64,000 nt of DNA from Pseudomonas sp. RIT-562 (GTDB lineage: Bacteria > Pseudomonadota > Gammaproteobacteria > Pseudomonadales > Pseudomonadaceae), in contig NZ_JAPJIV010000018.1 of NCBI RefSeq assembly GCF_026241895.1, forward strand, positions 1 to 64,000, given 5' to 3'. Below are positions 41,405 to 50,255 of the stretch, one piece after another (the first letter of the stretch is position 1; each line of letters starts with the position of its first letter). The notes below the pieces were generated by a model. It ran no database searches and was not told where the DNA came from. It worked only from the letters and a program-made list of their open reading frames with translations. The position numbers and the translations under genes are program-made.

Positions 41405-42223
41405 ATGAGCGAGATTGTGCAACGTTTAGACGGCAAGGTCTGCGTCATCACAGGCGCCGGCAGTGGCATCGGCCGCGCCTCGGCACTGCGTTTTGCCCGG
41501 GAGGGCGCCACGGTAGTGGTCACCGACCTTTTCGCCGAATCGGCGCAGGCCGTGGCAGCTGAAATAGGTGCCAAGGCAATGGCCATGCAAGTGGATGTTG
41601 GTGAGGAAGGCGCCTTGCGGGAGATGGTCGAGCAGACTGTCGAGACCTTCGGTCGTATCGACGTGTTGTTCAATAACGCCGTGTACAGAAACCCGGCCAC
41701 CACCCGCGATATCGACTTCATCAACTTCAACACCGAGCTGTTCCACAACTGCATGCGGGTCAACGTGTTGGGTGGCGTGTTGGCGTGCAAATACGCCTTG
41801 CCGCACATGCTCGCCCAGGGCAGCGGTTCGATTCTGTTCACCTCGTCCACCAGCTCGATTGCCGGCGAAATTTCTCAGTTCAGCTACGGCGCCTCCAAGG
41901 CCGCGCTCAACTGGTACGTGCAAAGCATTGCCGCCACCTTTGGCAAACGCGGCATTCGTTGCAACGGCATCCTGCCGGGAGTGATTCGCACGCCAGCCAT
42001 GGAAAGTTGGGCCAACGAGGCGATGAAGTCGGCCTTTCTCGACCTGCAAAACGTACCGCAACTGGGCGAGCCGGAAGACATCGCCGCCATGGCCGCTTTC
42101 CTCGCCAGCGACGACGCCGCCTATGTCAACGGGACGCTGATGCGCGTGGACGGCGGTATGAGTTGCGGCACACCGATGGTGCCGGTGGTGCGCAACTTCC
42201 TGCTGCCTCAAACCTCGGTCTGA
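41405..42223 (+). CDS. Short-chain dehydrogenase/reductase
   Basis: A 272-residue classical SDR. VCVITGAGSGIGRASALRFA binds the coenzyme, with Asp after the second strand (VVTDLFAES) favouring NAD. The catalytic Ser is in FTSSTSSIAG, and the Tyr/Lys pair is in QFSYGASKAALNWY. The C-terminal NGTLMRVDGGMSCGTP is typical. The frame is open much further upstream inside the DUF1329 gene, but the ATG at 41405 gives the normal length. It heads a run with an epoxide-hydrolase-like gene, a kinase-like gene, another SDR and an MFS transporter. Confidence 0.9.
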   Translation: MSEIVQRLDGKVCVITGAGSGIGRASALRFAREGATVVVTDLFAESAQAVAAEIGAKAMAMQVDVGEEGALREMVEQTVETFGRIDVLFNNAVYRNPATTRDIDFINFNTELFHNCMRVNVLGGVLACKYALPHMLAQGSGSILFTSSTSSIAGEISQFSYGASKAALNWYVQSIAATFGKRGIRCNGILPGVIRTPAMESWANEAMKSAFLDLQNVPQLGEPEDIAAMAAFLASDDAAYVNGTLMRVDGGMSCGTPMVPVVRNFLLPQTSV

Positions 42224-42255
42224 TCCCGATCCATCACTGCACTGGAGCCCGTTTC

Positions 42256-42705
42256 ATGGCACTCGAACAGGAACGCTTCATCCTCGACATGCTGGCCGCC
42301 TGGGGCGATGGCAGCGACGGCAGCCGCCCCGATATCGAACGCATCATGGCCACCTTCGCCGACGACGCCGTCTGGCAACTGTGGGTGCCCGGTGGTCCCG
42401 TGATCCGGGGGCGCGATGCGTTACGCCGGGAGATAGAGCGACAGATGAGTTATGTCACGCATAACCGTTGCACCACGCGCCACATCGTCTCTTCGGAGCG
42501 CGTGGTGATGACCGAACGCGACGATTACTGCGTCAGCAACGGCGTCCCCATGCCGCACTCGATGGTGGCGGTGTATGAGCTGGACGAACACGGACTGATC
42601 TGTGCCTGGCGCGAGTACCTGGACACCGCCGACCTGGCGAAGAAAAAGGGCGTGCCGCTGGAGCAGGTAGGCGGGCCGAACGCTGGTAGCACCAGCACCC
42701 ATTGA
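42256..42705 (+). CDS. Limonene-1,2-epoxide-hydrolase-like / SnoaL-fold protein
   Basis: A 149-residue NTF2-fold protein. The three active-site positions of limonene-1,2-epoxide hydrolases appear to be present: Arg88 and Asp90 in MTERDDYCV and Asp123 in CAWREYLD, matching the Arg-x-Asp and WRDYFD motifs of that family. GPVIRGRDALRREIERQMSY is also family-like. It could add water to a small epoxide or act as a related isomerase. An ATG at 42256 with GGAG about 10 bases upstream gives the start. It suggests alicyclic or terpenoid intermediates in the pathway. Confidence 0.75.
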   Translation: MALEQERFILDMLAAWGDGSDGSRPDIERIMATFADDAVWQLWVPGGPVIRGRDALRREIERQMSYVTHNRCTTRHIVSSERVVMTERDDYCVSNGVPMPHSMVAVYELDEHGLICAWREYLDTADLAKKKGVPLEQVGGPNAGSTSTH

Positions 42706-42743
42706 GAGCGGCGCTGGACATCAGCGCCTGAGGAAGACCCCGT

Positions 42744-44108
42744 ATGCCAACAACAATAAATACGACTGTTGATCCGGTCGAAGAAAAGCTGCGCACCTTT
42801 GTCGAAGGGCTGCTGGGCGGAAACATCACGGCCATGCAACGCCTGCTGCGCTGGCGTCCGGCGTGGAACCTTGAACTGCAACGCGATGGCGAAACCCTTC
42901 AATTGCATATTCGTGGCGAGCGAGGTGGTGATGTCAGCCCATTCCCGGATCTGCGCCGGGAGGCGGATATTCTCACCTTGCTCGGCCAGCAAGGTGTGCC
43001 GGTGCCGCGTATCTACGGCTTCTGCGAAGACCCGCAAGCCATCGTGATGGAGTTAGTGCCGGGCAGTCGTGATATCAGCACGGCGATCAGTGATGCCGAG
43101 CGCCATGCTGTCGCACGCCAGTGGGTCGACGCCATGGCGCGCATGCACCAATTGCCGTTGCAACCCTTCATTGAGCAGGGCATTCACCGGCCGACCAGTG
43201 CCGAGGACATTACCCTCGCAGGTCTGGAAGCTTACTACCCGCTGTATGCACGCAATAAAACCAGGCCTCAGCCGCTGGTTGAATTCGCCCTCGGCTGGTT
43301 GCGCCGCAATGTGCCGCAGCACCGTATCCGGCCTGCTTTCGTGCAGTACGATTCAGGGCAATATCTGTTCGAGAGCGGACAGGTACAGGGTCTCTACGAT
43401 TTCGAATTTGCCATGATCGGCGATCCCTTGGCCGACCTGGCGTCGGCGCGCATGCGTGACAATTACGAGCCGCTCGGGGACAGCTTCGCCGCCCTGTATC
43501 GCTACTACCAGCAAGTAACCGGCGAACCGGCGGAGCCCGATGTGGTGCGTTACCACACGGCACTGTTTGCCACCGTCAGCACGATGCAGTTCTCGGCGTC
43601 GGTGGCCACGCCACAACCGGGCGACCCACATGACACCTACACCGAGTTTGACATCGCCCTGCGCCGGGTGGTGGTGCATGCGCTGGCCGAAGCCATGGGT
43701 GTGCCTCTGCAAACGCCGAAACTGGACATGGTCAGCAGCGGCCCGAATGCCCAGTTGCTGACCATGCTCGCCGATGCCCTGGCGCAGGTGGAAGTCGGCA
43801 GTGACTTCCAGAAAACCAAGCTGCGCGCCGTGAGCAAACTGGTGGAGTACCTGGGCCGTGGCGATGCCATGGAATTGCACTTGCGCGAGCTGGAACAACA
43901 GGAGGCGCAAGTCCTGCTGGACCGCACCTTCAGTGACTACAGCGAGATTGATGCAGCGCTGGAAGCCTTTGTCAAAAGCGCCGGGCCTGAATACGACGGG
44001 CCTTTGCTGCGCCTGTTCATGGCGCACATCGAGCGGCGCGTCCTGGTCTACGGCAGCACCGCCATTGGCGCCTCCGCCCGCCACATCGACCTGCCACCCG
44101 TGGCCTGA
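42744..44108 (+). CDS. Degenerate APH-fold phosphotransferase-like protein with C-terminal extension
   Basis: A 454-residue member of the phosphotransferase family. The kinase core covers about residues 1-300. The catalytic loop reads Q201-Y-D203-S-G-Q-Y-L where HxDxxxxN is expected, so the His is Gln and the Asn is lost or shifted. The metal Asp219 (LYDFEFAMIGDPLADLASAR) is kept. About 130 additional residues, rich in helices and not recognised, follow. It may be a weak or inactive kinase or use an altered mechanism. The start codon is followed by an A-rich stretch, and GAGGAAG precedes it. It is the second of three APH-fold genes in the cluster. Confidence 0.78.
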   Translation: MPTTINTTVDPVEEKLRTFVEGLLGGNITAMQRLLRWRPAWNLELQRDGETLQLHIRGERGGDVSPFPDLRREADILTLLGQQGVPVPRIYGFCEDPQAIVMELVPGSRDISTAISDAERHAVARQWVDAMARMHQLPLQPFIEQGIHRPTSAEDITLAGLEAYYPLYARNKTRPQPLVEFALGWLRRNVPQHRIRPAFVQYDSGQYLFESGQVQGLYDFEFAMIGDPLADLASARMRDNYEPLGDSFAALYRYYQQVTGEPAEPDVVRYHTALFATVSTMQFSASVATPQPGDPHDTYTEFDIALRRVVVHALAEAMGVPLQTPKLDMVSSGPNAQLLTMLADALAQVEVGSDFQKTKLRAVSKLVEYLGRGDAMELHLRELEQQEAQVLLDRTFSDYSEIDAALEAFVKSAGPEYDGPLLRLFMAHIERRVLVYGSTAIGASARHIDLPPVA

Positions 44109-44167
44109 CAGGGTGAAACCTTTCTCGCCCGGTGGCTGGTCGCCGGGCCTTCGTATTCGGAGTGTTT

Positions 44168-44989
44168 ATGTCTGTTCCTGATAATGCCTTCCTGCATCGG
44201 TATGGTCCGTGGGCGGTGATTGCCGGTGCCTCCCATGGTGTGGGCGCGGCGTTTGCCCGTGCCCTCGCCGAGCGTAGCCTCAACTGCGTCCTGGTGGCGC
44301 GCCGTGGCGACGCCCTGGCGCAATTGAAAGGCGAATTGGAGCAACGTTACGCCATCGAAGTGCTGGTGGTAATCCAGGACCTTTCTCAGCCCGATGCCTG
44401 TGAGCGATTGCTCGCGGCTGTCGGTGAACGTCAAGTTGGTCTGTTTATCTACAACGCGGGTGGCGATCCCTACATCACGCGCTTCCTCGATACCTCGACC
44501 GAGGACTGGGGCGCGTTGCTGCGCCTCAATTGCTTGACCGTGATGCAATGCAGCCATGCCTTTGGTGCCGCGATGCTGGAGCGCGGGCAGGGCGGCTTGC
44601 TGTTGGTGGGTTCCCAGGCTGCATTGGGGGGTATTCGCAAACTGGCGATGTACACCGCCACCAAAGGGTTTGCGCTGAACCTCGGCGAATCGTTATGGGC
44701 GGAGTGGAAAGACCGTGGCGTCGACGTGCTCAATTTGGTCATCGGCACTGTCGACACACCCACCATGCGCGATGCCATGGTCAAACTGAACATTGCCGAC
44801 GCCCTGACCATGACCTTGCCCAAAGCAGATGACTTGGCGCTTCTGGCGCTTGAGCAACTGGGTAATGGCCCGACGCTGATTCACCCCGAAGACACCCTTG
44901 TTCAGGTCGAGACCGCACCTGGCCCGGCACGTCGTGCCCAGGTACTGAGCAAGAGCGCGCAAGCGGCTGTGTTTATTGGCAACGACTGA
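44168..44989 (+). CDS. Short-chain dehydrogenase/reductase (DltE/YqjQ-like)
   Basis: A 273-residue SDR of the branch with WAVIAGASHGVGAAFARALA as nucleotide-binding turn, Arg after strand two (VLVARRGDAL) favouring NADPH, YNAGG, Ser in LLLVGSQAALGG and an intact Tyr-x3-Lys in AMYTATKGFALNL. The C-terminal region differs from FabG-like SDRs and lacks the DGG motif. GGAG at about 44158 fits the ATG at 44168, not the in-frame ATG at 44132. It is 11 bases upstream of the MFS gene. It probably acts as an NADPH-dependent ketoreductase. Confidence 0.85.
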   Translation: MSVPDNAFLHRYGPWAVIAGASHGVGAAFARALAERSLNCVLVARRGDALAQLKGELEQRYAIEVLVVIQDLSQPDACERLLAAVGERQVGLFIYNAGGDPYITRFLDTSTEDWGALLRLNCLTVMQCSHAFGAAMLERGQGGLLLVGSQAALGGIRKLAMYTATKGFALNLGESLWAEWKDRGVDVLNLVIGTVDTPTMRDAMVKLNIADALTMTLPKADDLALLALEQLGNGPTLIHPEDTLVQVETAPGPARRAQVLSKSAQAAVFIGND

Positions 44990-45000
44990 GGTCACACACC

Positions 45001-46248
45001 ATGAAAGGCTTTGATAACGCAGAATTCAAACGCGGCTGGCGGGTGCTGATTCTGGCGCTGGTGGGCGTTGCCACCAGTTCCAGTTCGTTGCTGCTGTACA
45101 GCTTCAGCTCCATGGTGATTCCGCTGGAACAGGCCATGGGCTGGGGCAGGGCGGAGTTGCAGGCGGCGATCACCGCGTTATCGCTGGGCACCATCGTCGC
45201 GTCGCAATTGGCCGGCTGGCTCAACTCGCGCTACGGCTTGCGCCGGGTCACGTTGCTGTCGCTGCTCGCGTTGTCCCTGAGTGTCTTCACCCTGACCTGT
45301 ATCAATGGCTCGATCTGGACCCTCTACCTTGGCTTTTTCCTGGTGCCGCTAGCCGGGCTGGGTACGTTGCAGGTGACCTGGTCGCACCTGGTGAACTTGT
45401 GGTTCGAGGAAAACCGTGGTCTGGCGCTGGCGATCATCCTCAGTGGCTCCGGACTGGCGGCCATCATGCTTCCGCTGATCACCGCCTGGGCGATCAGCCG
45501 GTGGAATTGGCAGGCGGGATTCCTCGCGCTGGGTGTATTGCCGGTGCTGCTGGCGTTGCCCTTGGCCTTACGCTGGTTGTTGCCGACCACCAATGTCAGC
45601 CACAACTCGACGCAACTCCCCGCCACCAGCGAACAAACCGGCGGTCTACTGCTGCGCGAGGCGATGCGCTCCTGGCGTTTCTGGGTGTGCAACCTGTCGA
45701 TGACGTTGGTGGTGTCGTGCGTGGTGGGCATGGTCACCAACATTGTGCCGTTGCTGCAGGACCGTGGCCTGAGCGCCCTGCAGGCCAGTCAGATTTTCGC
45801 CAGCTTCGGCGTGTCGCTGATCCTTGGCCGACTATTGGTGGGCTACCTGATTGACCGGTTGTGGGCGCCCGGTGTTGCCTCTGTCGCGCTGCTGATGCCG
45901 GCATTTGCCTGCGGCATTTTTGCCTATGGGGATTCCAGTATTGCGATGTACACCCTCGCCACGTTGCTGGTCGGCGTGGGTGCCGGTGCCGAGTTCGATA
46001 TCGCTGCTTTCCTGATCGCCCGTTACTTCGGCATGCGCGACTACGGCCGCTTGTTTGGCGCGCACCTGGGCTTGATTACCGCAGGTGCGGCGATCTCGCC
46101 GTTACTGTTCGCCGGGTTGTTCAAGCTCACCGGTGGCTACTCGGCCATGCTGCTGTTCAGTTTTATCTGCTTTGTCGTCGGCCCATTGCTGCTGCTGACA
46201 TTGGGTGGGTATCCGCGATATCAGTCCGAGCCATTAGTTGCCAGTTAG
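45001..46248 (+). CDS. MFS transporter (OxlT/MCT-like)
   Basis: A 415-residue, 12-helix major facilitator. GWGRAELQAAITALSLGTIV and GWLNSRYGLRRVTLLSLLAL cover helices 2-3 with the D/R loop motif, WSHLVNLWFEENRGLALAII is the motif around helix 5, and MLVTN-type helices follow in the second half (GRLLVGYLIDRLWAPGVASV). The pattern fits the oxalate/formate-monocarboxylate antiporter branch, so uptake of an organic acid is plausible. GAGG lies 10 bases before the ATG. It ends the SDR-epoxide-hydrolase-kinase run. Confidence 0.88.
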   Translation: MKGFDNAEFKRGWRVLILALVGVATSSSSLLLYSFSSMVIPLEQAMGWGRAELQAAITALSLGTIVASQLAGWLNSRYGLRRVTLLSLLALSLSVFTLTCINGSIWTLYLGFFLVPLAGLGTLQVTWSHLVNLWFEENRGLALAIILSGSGLAAIMLPLITAWAISRWNWQAGFLALGVLPVLLALPLALRWLLPTTNVSHNSTQLPATSEQTGGLLLREAMRSWRFWVCNLSMTLVVSCVVGMVTNIVPLLQDRGLSALQASQIFASFGVSLILGRLLVGYLIDRLWAPGVASVALLMPAFACGIFAYGDSSIAMYTLATLLVGVGAGAEFDIAAFLIARYFGMRDYGRLFGAHLGLITAGAAISPLLFAGLFKLTGGYSAMLLFSFICFVVGPLLLLTLGGYPRYQSEPLVAS

Positions 46249-46342
46249 AGAAGCTGCCGAAGTAAATATAGACAAATAACAGAATAATGTTCAATTATTG
46301 CCTCGAGTGCAGCCTGACAATAAAACAGACAAGGAGAATGCC

Positions 46343-47269
46343 ATGCGTGCAGCAATCATTTCCGAGCGCAATGCGCCGCCGGTAGTGGGCGAGTTTCGTG
46401 ATCCGCAGCCGCTAGACGGCTCGGTGCTGATCGATGTCGATACCGCTGGCCTTGGTGGCTGGGATGTACTCGGCGCCTACCGTCTGGGTGTTGAATATCC
46501 CTGTGTCATTCGCGGAGAAGGCGTTGGCCGTGCGCCGGATGGCCGCCGGGTGTATTTCGGCGAGCGCTCGGTGTTGCCGTTTGGTGCCTGGGCAGAGCGC
46601 ACCCTGGTGCCGCAAGCCGAAGTATGGAATGTGCCGGACGACGTGGACGATAAAACCGCGATCAGCATGGGCATCGCTGCGACCGGCGCCATCGTGCCCC
46701 TGGAAAAAGCCGCGATTCAGAAGGGTGAGAAGGTGCTGATCCTGGGCGCCACCGGCACGCTCGGCCAGATCGCCCTGCAACTGGCGCGCGGTCTGGGTGC
46801 AGGCAAAGTGGTCGGTGCTGCCCGGTCCGCTGAAGCACTGGGGCGGTTGAAGTCGCGAGGCCTTGCCGATGAAGTGGTGACCCTGGGTGGCAGCGATGAC
46901 GTCGCGGCGCTCAAGGATGCGGCCGATGGCGGATTTGATGTGGTGCTCGACCTCGTGTGCGGTCAACCGATGTTGACGTCGCTGAAGGCCACCAACTGGG
47001 GCGCACGGATCATGACCATTGGCACGGGAGCCGGCCGCCAGCTCAATCTGGATATTGCCGATCTGTTGTTTCGCAATCTGTCGTGCATCGGCACTGGCCA
47101 GCGCCCGCCCGCAGACCGTGAACAGATCTGGCTGCGTCTGCTGAAGATCGCCAAAGAGCAGCAGATTCAGGTGGATTACCTGGATTTTACCCTCGATCAG
47201 GCGGCTGAAGCCTGGGCCGCGCAGGTCAATGGGCCACACGCCAAAATCACCGCCACGATTCGTCGTTAA
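46343..47269 (+). CDS. MDR-family zinc-independent alcohol/quinone dehydrogenase
   Basis: A 308-residue medium-chain dehydrogenase/reductase. The N-terminal GroES-like domain is short and lacks catalytic zinc ligands. LILGATGTLGQIALQLARGL at about residues 130-150 is the Rossmann glycine motif. AAGGAG at 46331-46336 decides the ATG at 46343. The leader contains the A-rich run GACAATAAAACAGACAAGG (46316-46334) and TGTTCA at 46288-46293. It is monocistronic and ends at an 11-bp hairpin shared with the convergent AraC gene. Confidence 0.85.
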   Translation: MRAAIISERNAPPVVGEFRDPQPLDGSVLIDVDTAGLGGWDVLGAYRLGVEYPCVIRGEGVGRAPDGRRVYFGERSVLPFGAWAERTLVPQAEVWNVPDDVDDKTAISMGIAATGAIVPLEKAAIQKGEKVLILGATGTLGQIALQLARGLGAGKVVGAARSAEALGRLKSRGLADEVVTLGGSDDVAALKDAADGGFDVVLDLVCGQPMLTSLKATNWGARIMTIGTGAGRQLNLDIADLLFRNLSCIGTGQRPPADREQIWLRLLKIAKEQQIQVDYLDFTLDQAAEAWAAQVNGPHAKITATIRR

Positions 47270-47282
47270 AGCCCGTATTGCT

Positions 47283-47310
47283 GGAAGGCGCCCTTGTCCG
47301 GGTGCCTTTC
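47283..47310. terminator. Hairpin between convergent MDR and AraC genes
   Basis: GGAAGGCGCCC at 47283-47293 pairs with 47300-47310 (11 bp with two G-T pairs) around a six-base loop. It overlaps the last codon of the AraC gene and probably works for both. Confidence 0.6.
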
Positions 47311-48214
47311 AGCGCTGGCGCTGGTGGCGAAATTCCTCGGGTGTGACACCGAGCTCTTTACGGAAGGCCGCGCTGAAAGCGGCGGCGTTGTTGAAGCCGG
47401 CCTGATAGGCCACTTGTTTGATCAGCAACCGTGGGTCAGCCAACAGCGCCACGGCTTTTTGCAAACGGGTTTGCGCGGCGTACTGGCGCAAGGTCATGCC
47501 GGTGGTGTTTTTGCAGCGACTGGACAGGGTCCGCAACGGCAGTTCGCAGGCCCGCGCCAAGTGGCCCAGTGAGCGGCCTTCGTCACTGGCGCTGTCGAGC
47601 AATTCACGCAGGATGTTGAGTTGACGATGGCTGAGTTTTTCAGCGCAGTGTGAGGAACAAGTGGCATCGTCGGGCGCGTCGATAAATTCGCGGCGCAGGT
47701 CCAGGGCAATGCTGGTGAGCAGGCACTCGGTGTGCAGCTCGCTGGCGAAGCCGGGGTTGGCGACTTCTTCGGCCAGCCGTTGCAACGAGGCGTGCAAGTA
47801 GCCGCTTTGCAGGTTGAGCATGGCTGCGCTGACGTTGTCCTGCCAGTTCCAGCGATAGCTGCCCAGGACGCCGAGTGAGGAGGGGTCGAATAGACACACA
47901 AGGGCCTTTTGCTCTCCGGCATCGTGACGCAGGTGGAACTCGGTGCCATGGGGAATGAACAACAGCTTGCCCAGGGGTTGGAATTGAGGCGCACCGTGGC
48001 TGGAAAAACCGCCGCAGTTAGGCTTGATCTGCGAGCTGGCCGGCAGCATCAAGCGCAACAGGCAACTGTCGCCGGTTTCTATCAAGGCAGTGCCAGTGTT
48101 GGACCATTGCGCGTGTTCAACCCGGATGTCGAAGCCTTGCCTGGCCAATGAAGCTTCGGTCAGGAAATTACCTGACGCTTCACAGTCGTACTCGCTGTAG
48201 TGGATCGCGTTCAT
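47309..48214 (-). CDS. AraC-family transcriptional regulator
   Basis: A 301-residue activator. The N-terminal cupin-like sensor domain (about 1-190, with GKLLFIPHGTEFHLRHDAGE) is of the AraC_binding_2 type. The double HTH at about 205-300 contains RSLGHLARACELPLRTLSSR and LLIKQVAYQAGFNNAAAFSA followed by AFRKELGVTPEEFR. AAGG precedes the ATG. It lies between the MDR gene (convergent) and the LysR gene (divergent) and is a candidate activator of the surrounding catabolic operons. Confidence 0.9.
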   Translation of the reverse strand: MNAIHYSEYDCEASGNFLTEASLARQGFDIRVEHAQWSNTGTALIETGDSCLLRLMLPASSQIKPNCGGFSSHGAPQFQPLGKLLFIPHGTEFHLRHDAGEQKALVCLFDPSSLGVLGSYRWNWQDNVSAAMLNLQSGYLHASLQRLAEEVANPGFASELHTECLLTSIALDLRREFIDAPDDATCSSHCAEKLSHRQLNILRELLDSASDEGRSLGHLARACELPLRTLSSRCKNTTGMTLRQYAAQTRLQKAVALLADPRLLIKQVAYQAGFNNAAAFSAAFRKELGVTPEEFRHQRQR

Positions 48215-48380
48215 TTTTCAACCTTCAGCCATTTTTATTATTGGCGCTGAAATTCGAAGGATAACGATACGTCAGGGCAGCTACCCGGTCTCGAGTGTAA
48301 CCAGCCCGTGGACCGAGCTGTTTCATATATTCAGGCGGCAGGTATCAGAAAATCAGATGACGAAAGGCAAAGATATTTCC

Positions 48381-49268
48381 ATGCGCCAACTGCGCTATTT
48401 CGTTGCCGCCGCCGACGCCGGCCAGTTTTCCCAGGCGGCGCTGAAGGCGCATGTATCGCAGTCGGCGATTACTGCGGCGGTGTTGCATCTGGAACAGTCC
48501 TTGGGCGTCAGCTTGTTCGACCGCTTGCCCCATGGCGTGGCGCTGACCGCTGAAGGCAACAAGTTTTCCCAGCATGCGCGGCACATTCTCGACACGCTGC
48601 AGGACGCTCTCAGTGAACCGCTGTTTCTCGGCCATGCGATGCAAGGAACCGTGCGTGTGGGTGCCTCCTACACGGTGCTCGGTTACTTTCTGCCAGCGCT
48701 GCTGGCACGCTTCAAACGTAGCTACCCTCAGGTAGAGATCGACCTGATCGACATGGACCGCCAGAGCATTGAAGCTGCCCTGAGCAATGGCGACCTCGAC
48801 TTGGGCCTGGCAATTGTCTCCAATACGCCGAACTTGCACGGTTTCGCTCACCATGTGCTAATTCGTTCGCGCCGCCAACTCTGGCTGGCAAGTCAGCACC
48901 CATTGATGTCTGCCACCTCGATCAATCTCGAAGACGTCGCCGAGCATGCCTATATCCTGGCCACGGTCGATGAGGGGGAGACCTCGACCATGCGCTATTG
49001 GGAATCCCGCGGACTGGCACCCAAGGTGGCTTTTCGTACCTCATCCATGGAGGCATTGCGCGGGCTGGTGGGGCATGGTTTCGGTGTGACCATTCTCTCG
49101 GACATGCTGTACCGGGCCTGGTCTCTGGAAGGCAAGAAGATTGAAATCCGGCCGCTGGTGGATGTGATTCCACCCATGGAACTGGGGCTGATCTGGCTGC
49201 CGGATAACTGTTTGTCGGCACCGACCCAGGCATTCCGACAGTTTCTGATCATGGCCTGCGCCTCTTGA
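48381..49268 (+). CDS. LysR-family transcriptional regulator
   Basis: A 295-residue LysR regulator. MRQLRYFVAAADAGQFSQAA starts the winged HTH, and HVSQSAITAAVLHLEQSLGV is the recognition region. The ligand-binding domain has GTVRVGASYTVLGYFLPALL and LRGLVGHGFGVTILSDML. The start is uncertain: the ATG at 48357 adds eight residues and neither start has a good ribosome-binding site. The choice at 48381 follows family practice. It is divergent from the AraC gene and converges on a TetR gene. Confidence 0.88.
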   Translation: MRQLRYFVAAADAGQFSQAALKAHVSQSAITAAVLHLEQSLGVSLFDRLPHGVALTAEGNKFSQHARHILDTLQDALSEPLFLGHAMQGTVRVGASYTVLGYFLPALLARFKRSYPQVEIDLIDMDRQSIEAALSNGDLDLGLAIVSNTPNLHGFAHHVLIRSRRQLWLASQHPLMSATSINLEDVAEHAYILATVDEGETSTMRYWESRGLAPKVAFRTSSMEALRGLVGHGFGVTILSDMLYRAWSLEGKKIEIRPLVDVIPPMELGLIWLPDNCLSAPTQAFRQFLIMACAS

Positions 49269-49273
49269 TCCCG

Positions 49274-49897
49274 CTACTGGCGCACGTTGTTGTCAGGCGG
49301 CCAGGTGCCGTTGTTCATCAGGCTGTCGAAGGTTTCGGTCATTTCCCGCGCCGGGTTCGGATAGTCGTGGCGCACCCACCACAACCACAGCCCCACCAGG
49401 GCACCGACGAAACAGCGCACGGCGGCCTCGCCACGCAGTTGATCGATTTGGTACAGGCCCTGTTTCCGGTAGTGTTCCCGGACCTGGATGATCAGGATAT
49501 TTTCCAGGTGCGCGAGAATCACGTTCTGTCCCGGGCCGCTGAAGAACGCCGTTGTCAGTGCCGCATGACGTTCGGTGGCGCTGAACAGCCAGGCCGAAAC
49601 ATCCAGCAGGACACGGCGGTCGCCATCAACTTCGGTGACCTTGGTCGAGGGAACGCCAATGGCTTCGTACCCGGCGACGATCAGGTCCTCCTTGTCGCGA
49701 AAGTGCGCGTAGAAGGTGGAGCGCGCGACCCCTGTACTGTCCAGTAATTGCTGGACCGTAATTCCTTCGTAGCCCTTTTCCAGCGCCAGGCGATACATGT
49801 GGTCCAGCAACAATTCCCGGGTGCGTTGGGAACGCAAGGCGTGGCGTTGACTGGCGTGATTTTTATCGGCTGTTTGCACGGAAGCTAGGTGAGACAT
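49274..49897 (-). CDS. TetR-family transcriptional regulator
   Basis: A 207-residue TetR repressor. The HTH is at about residues 45-68: YEGITVQQLLDSTGVARSTF then YAHFRDKEDLIVAGYE. The C-terminal domain (VRCFVGALVGLWLWWVRHDY) is of the TetR_C_7/14 type. GAGG precedes the ATG at 49897. It is divergent from the P450 remnant-GMC-ALDH operon and probably controls it. TTTAGAACATATTC at 50007-50020 in the shared promoter region is a candidate site. Confidence 0.88.
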   Translation of the reverse strand: MSHLASVQTADKNHASQRHALRSQRTRELLLDHMYRLALEKGYEGITVQQLLDSTGVARSTFYAHFRDKEDLIVAGYEAIGVPSTKVTEVDGDRRVLLDVSAWLFSATERHAALTTAFFSGPGQNVILAHLENILIIQVREHYRKQGLYQIDQLRGEAAVRCFVGALVGLWLWWVRHDYPNPAREMTETFDSLMNNGTWPPDNNVRQ

Positions 49898-50006
49898 TCT
49901 TAACCTCGGCAGCGCTTTTTATTGGTTTCATGACGGCGGGTACAAGAGCTTCCCGGCGGTGATCAGAACACAATGACAGAGGATTTTTTGCACCAGCAGG
50001 ATTATT

Positions 50007-50020
50007 TTTAGAACATATTC
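50007..50020. promoter_or_regulatory. Candidate operator TTTAGAACATATTC
   Basis: It lies between the TetR gene and the P450 remnant. A near copy (TTAGAACATGATC) lies at 23339-23351 upstream of the Rieske gene, so one regulator may serve both. Assignment to the TetR protein is a guess from position. Confidence 0.35.
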
Positions 50021-50136
50021 GGCGAAAGTGTTAATTAATTCCGTCTATGCCGTACAGATTTGCGCTTCTGTTCGTTGTGGCTTTGCGTCTGCGGCCTTAC
50101 CGTTTCTCCAGTCCGATAGAGACCTGGAGAACAATA

Positions 50137-50255
50137 ATGAATAACGCTCCTGAAACGCCTGCACCTGTTCCTGCGCACATTCCCAAGCACCTTGCCCGCG
50201 ATTTCGATCTATGGGCAGAGCTCACCGCCCACGGCGAAAACGCCTATCAACCAAT
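50137..50255 (+). pseudogene. Cytochrome P450, N-terminal remnant
   Basis: ATG at 50137, preceded by GGAG and an AACAATA stretch, opens PAPVPAHIPKHLARDFDLWA followed by ELTAHGENAYQPIR. This resembles the N-terminus of bacterial class I P450s, where PxHxPxHLVxDFD begins the fold. After about 38 codons the frame runs into ferredoxin sequence in another register. The haem domain is entirely missing, so no P450 activity remains. The intact start and leader suggest a recent deletion. Confidence 0.65.
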
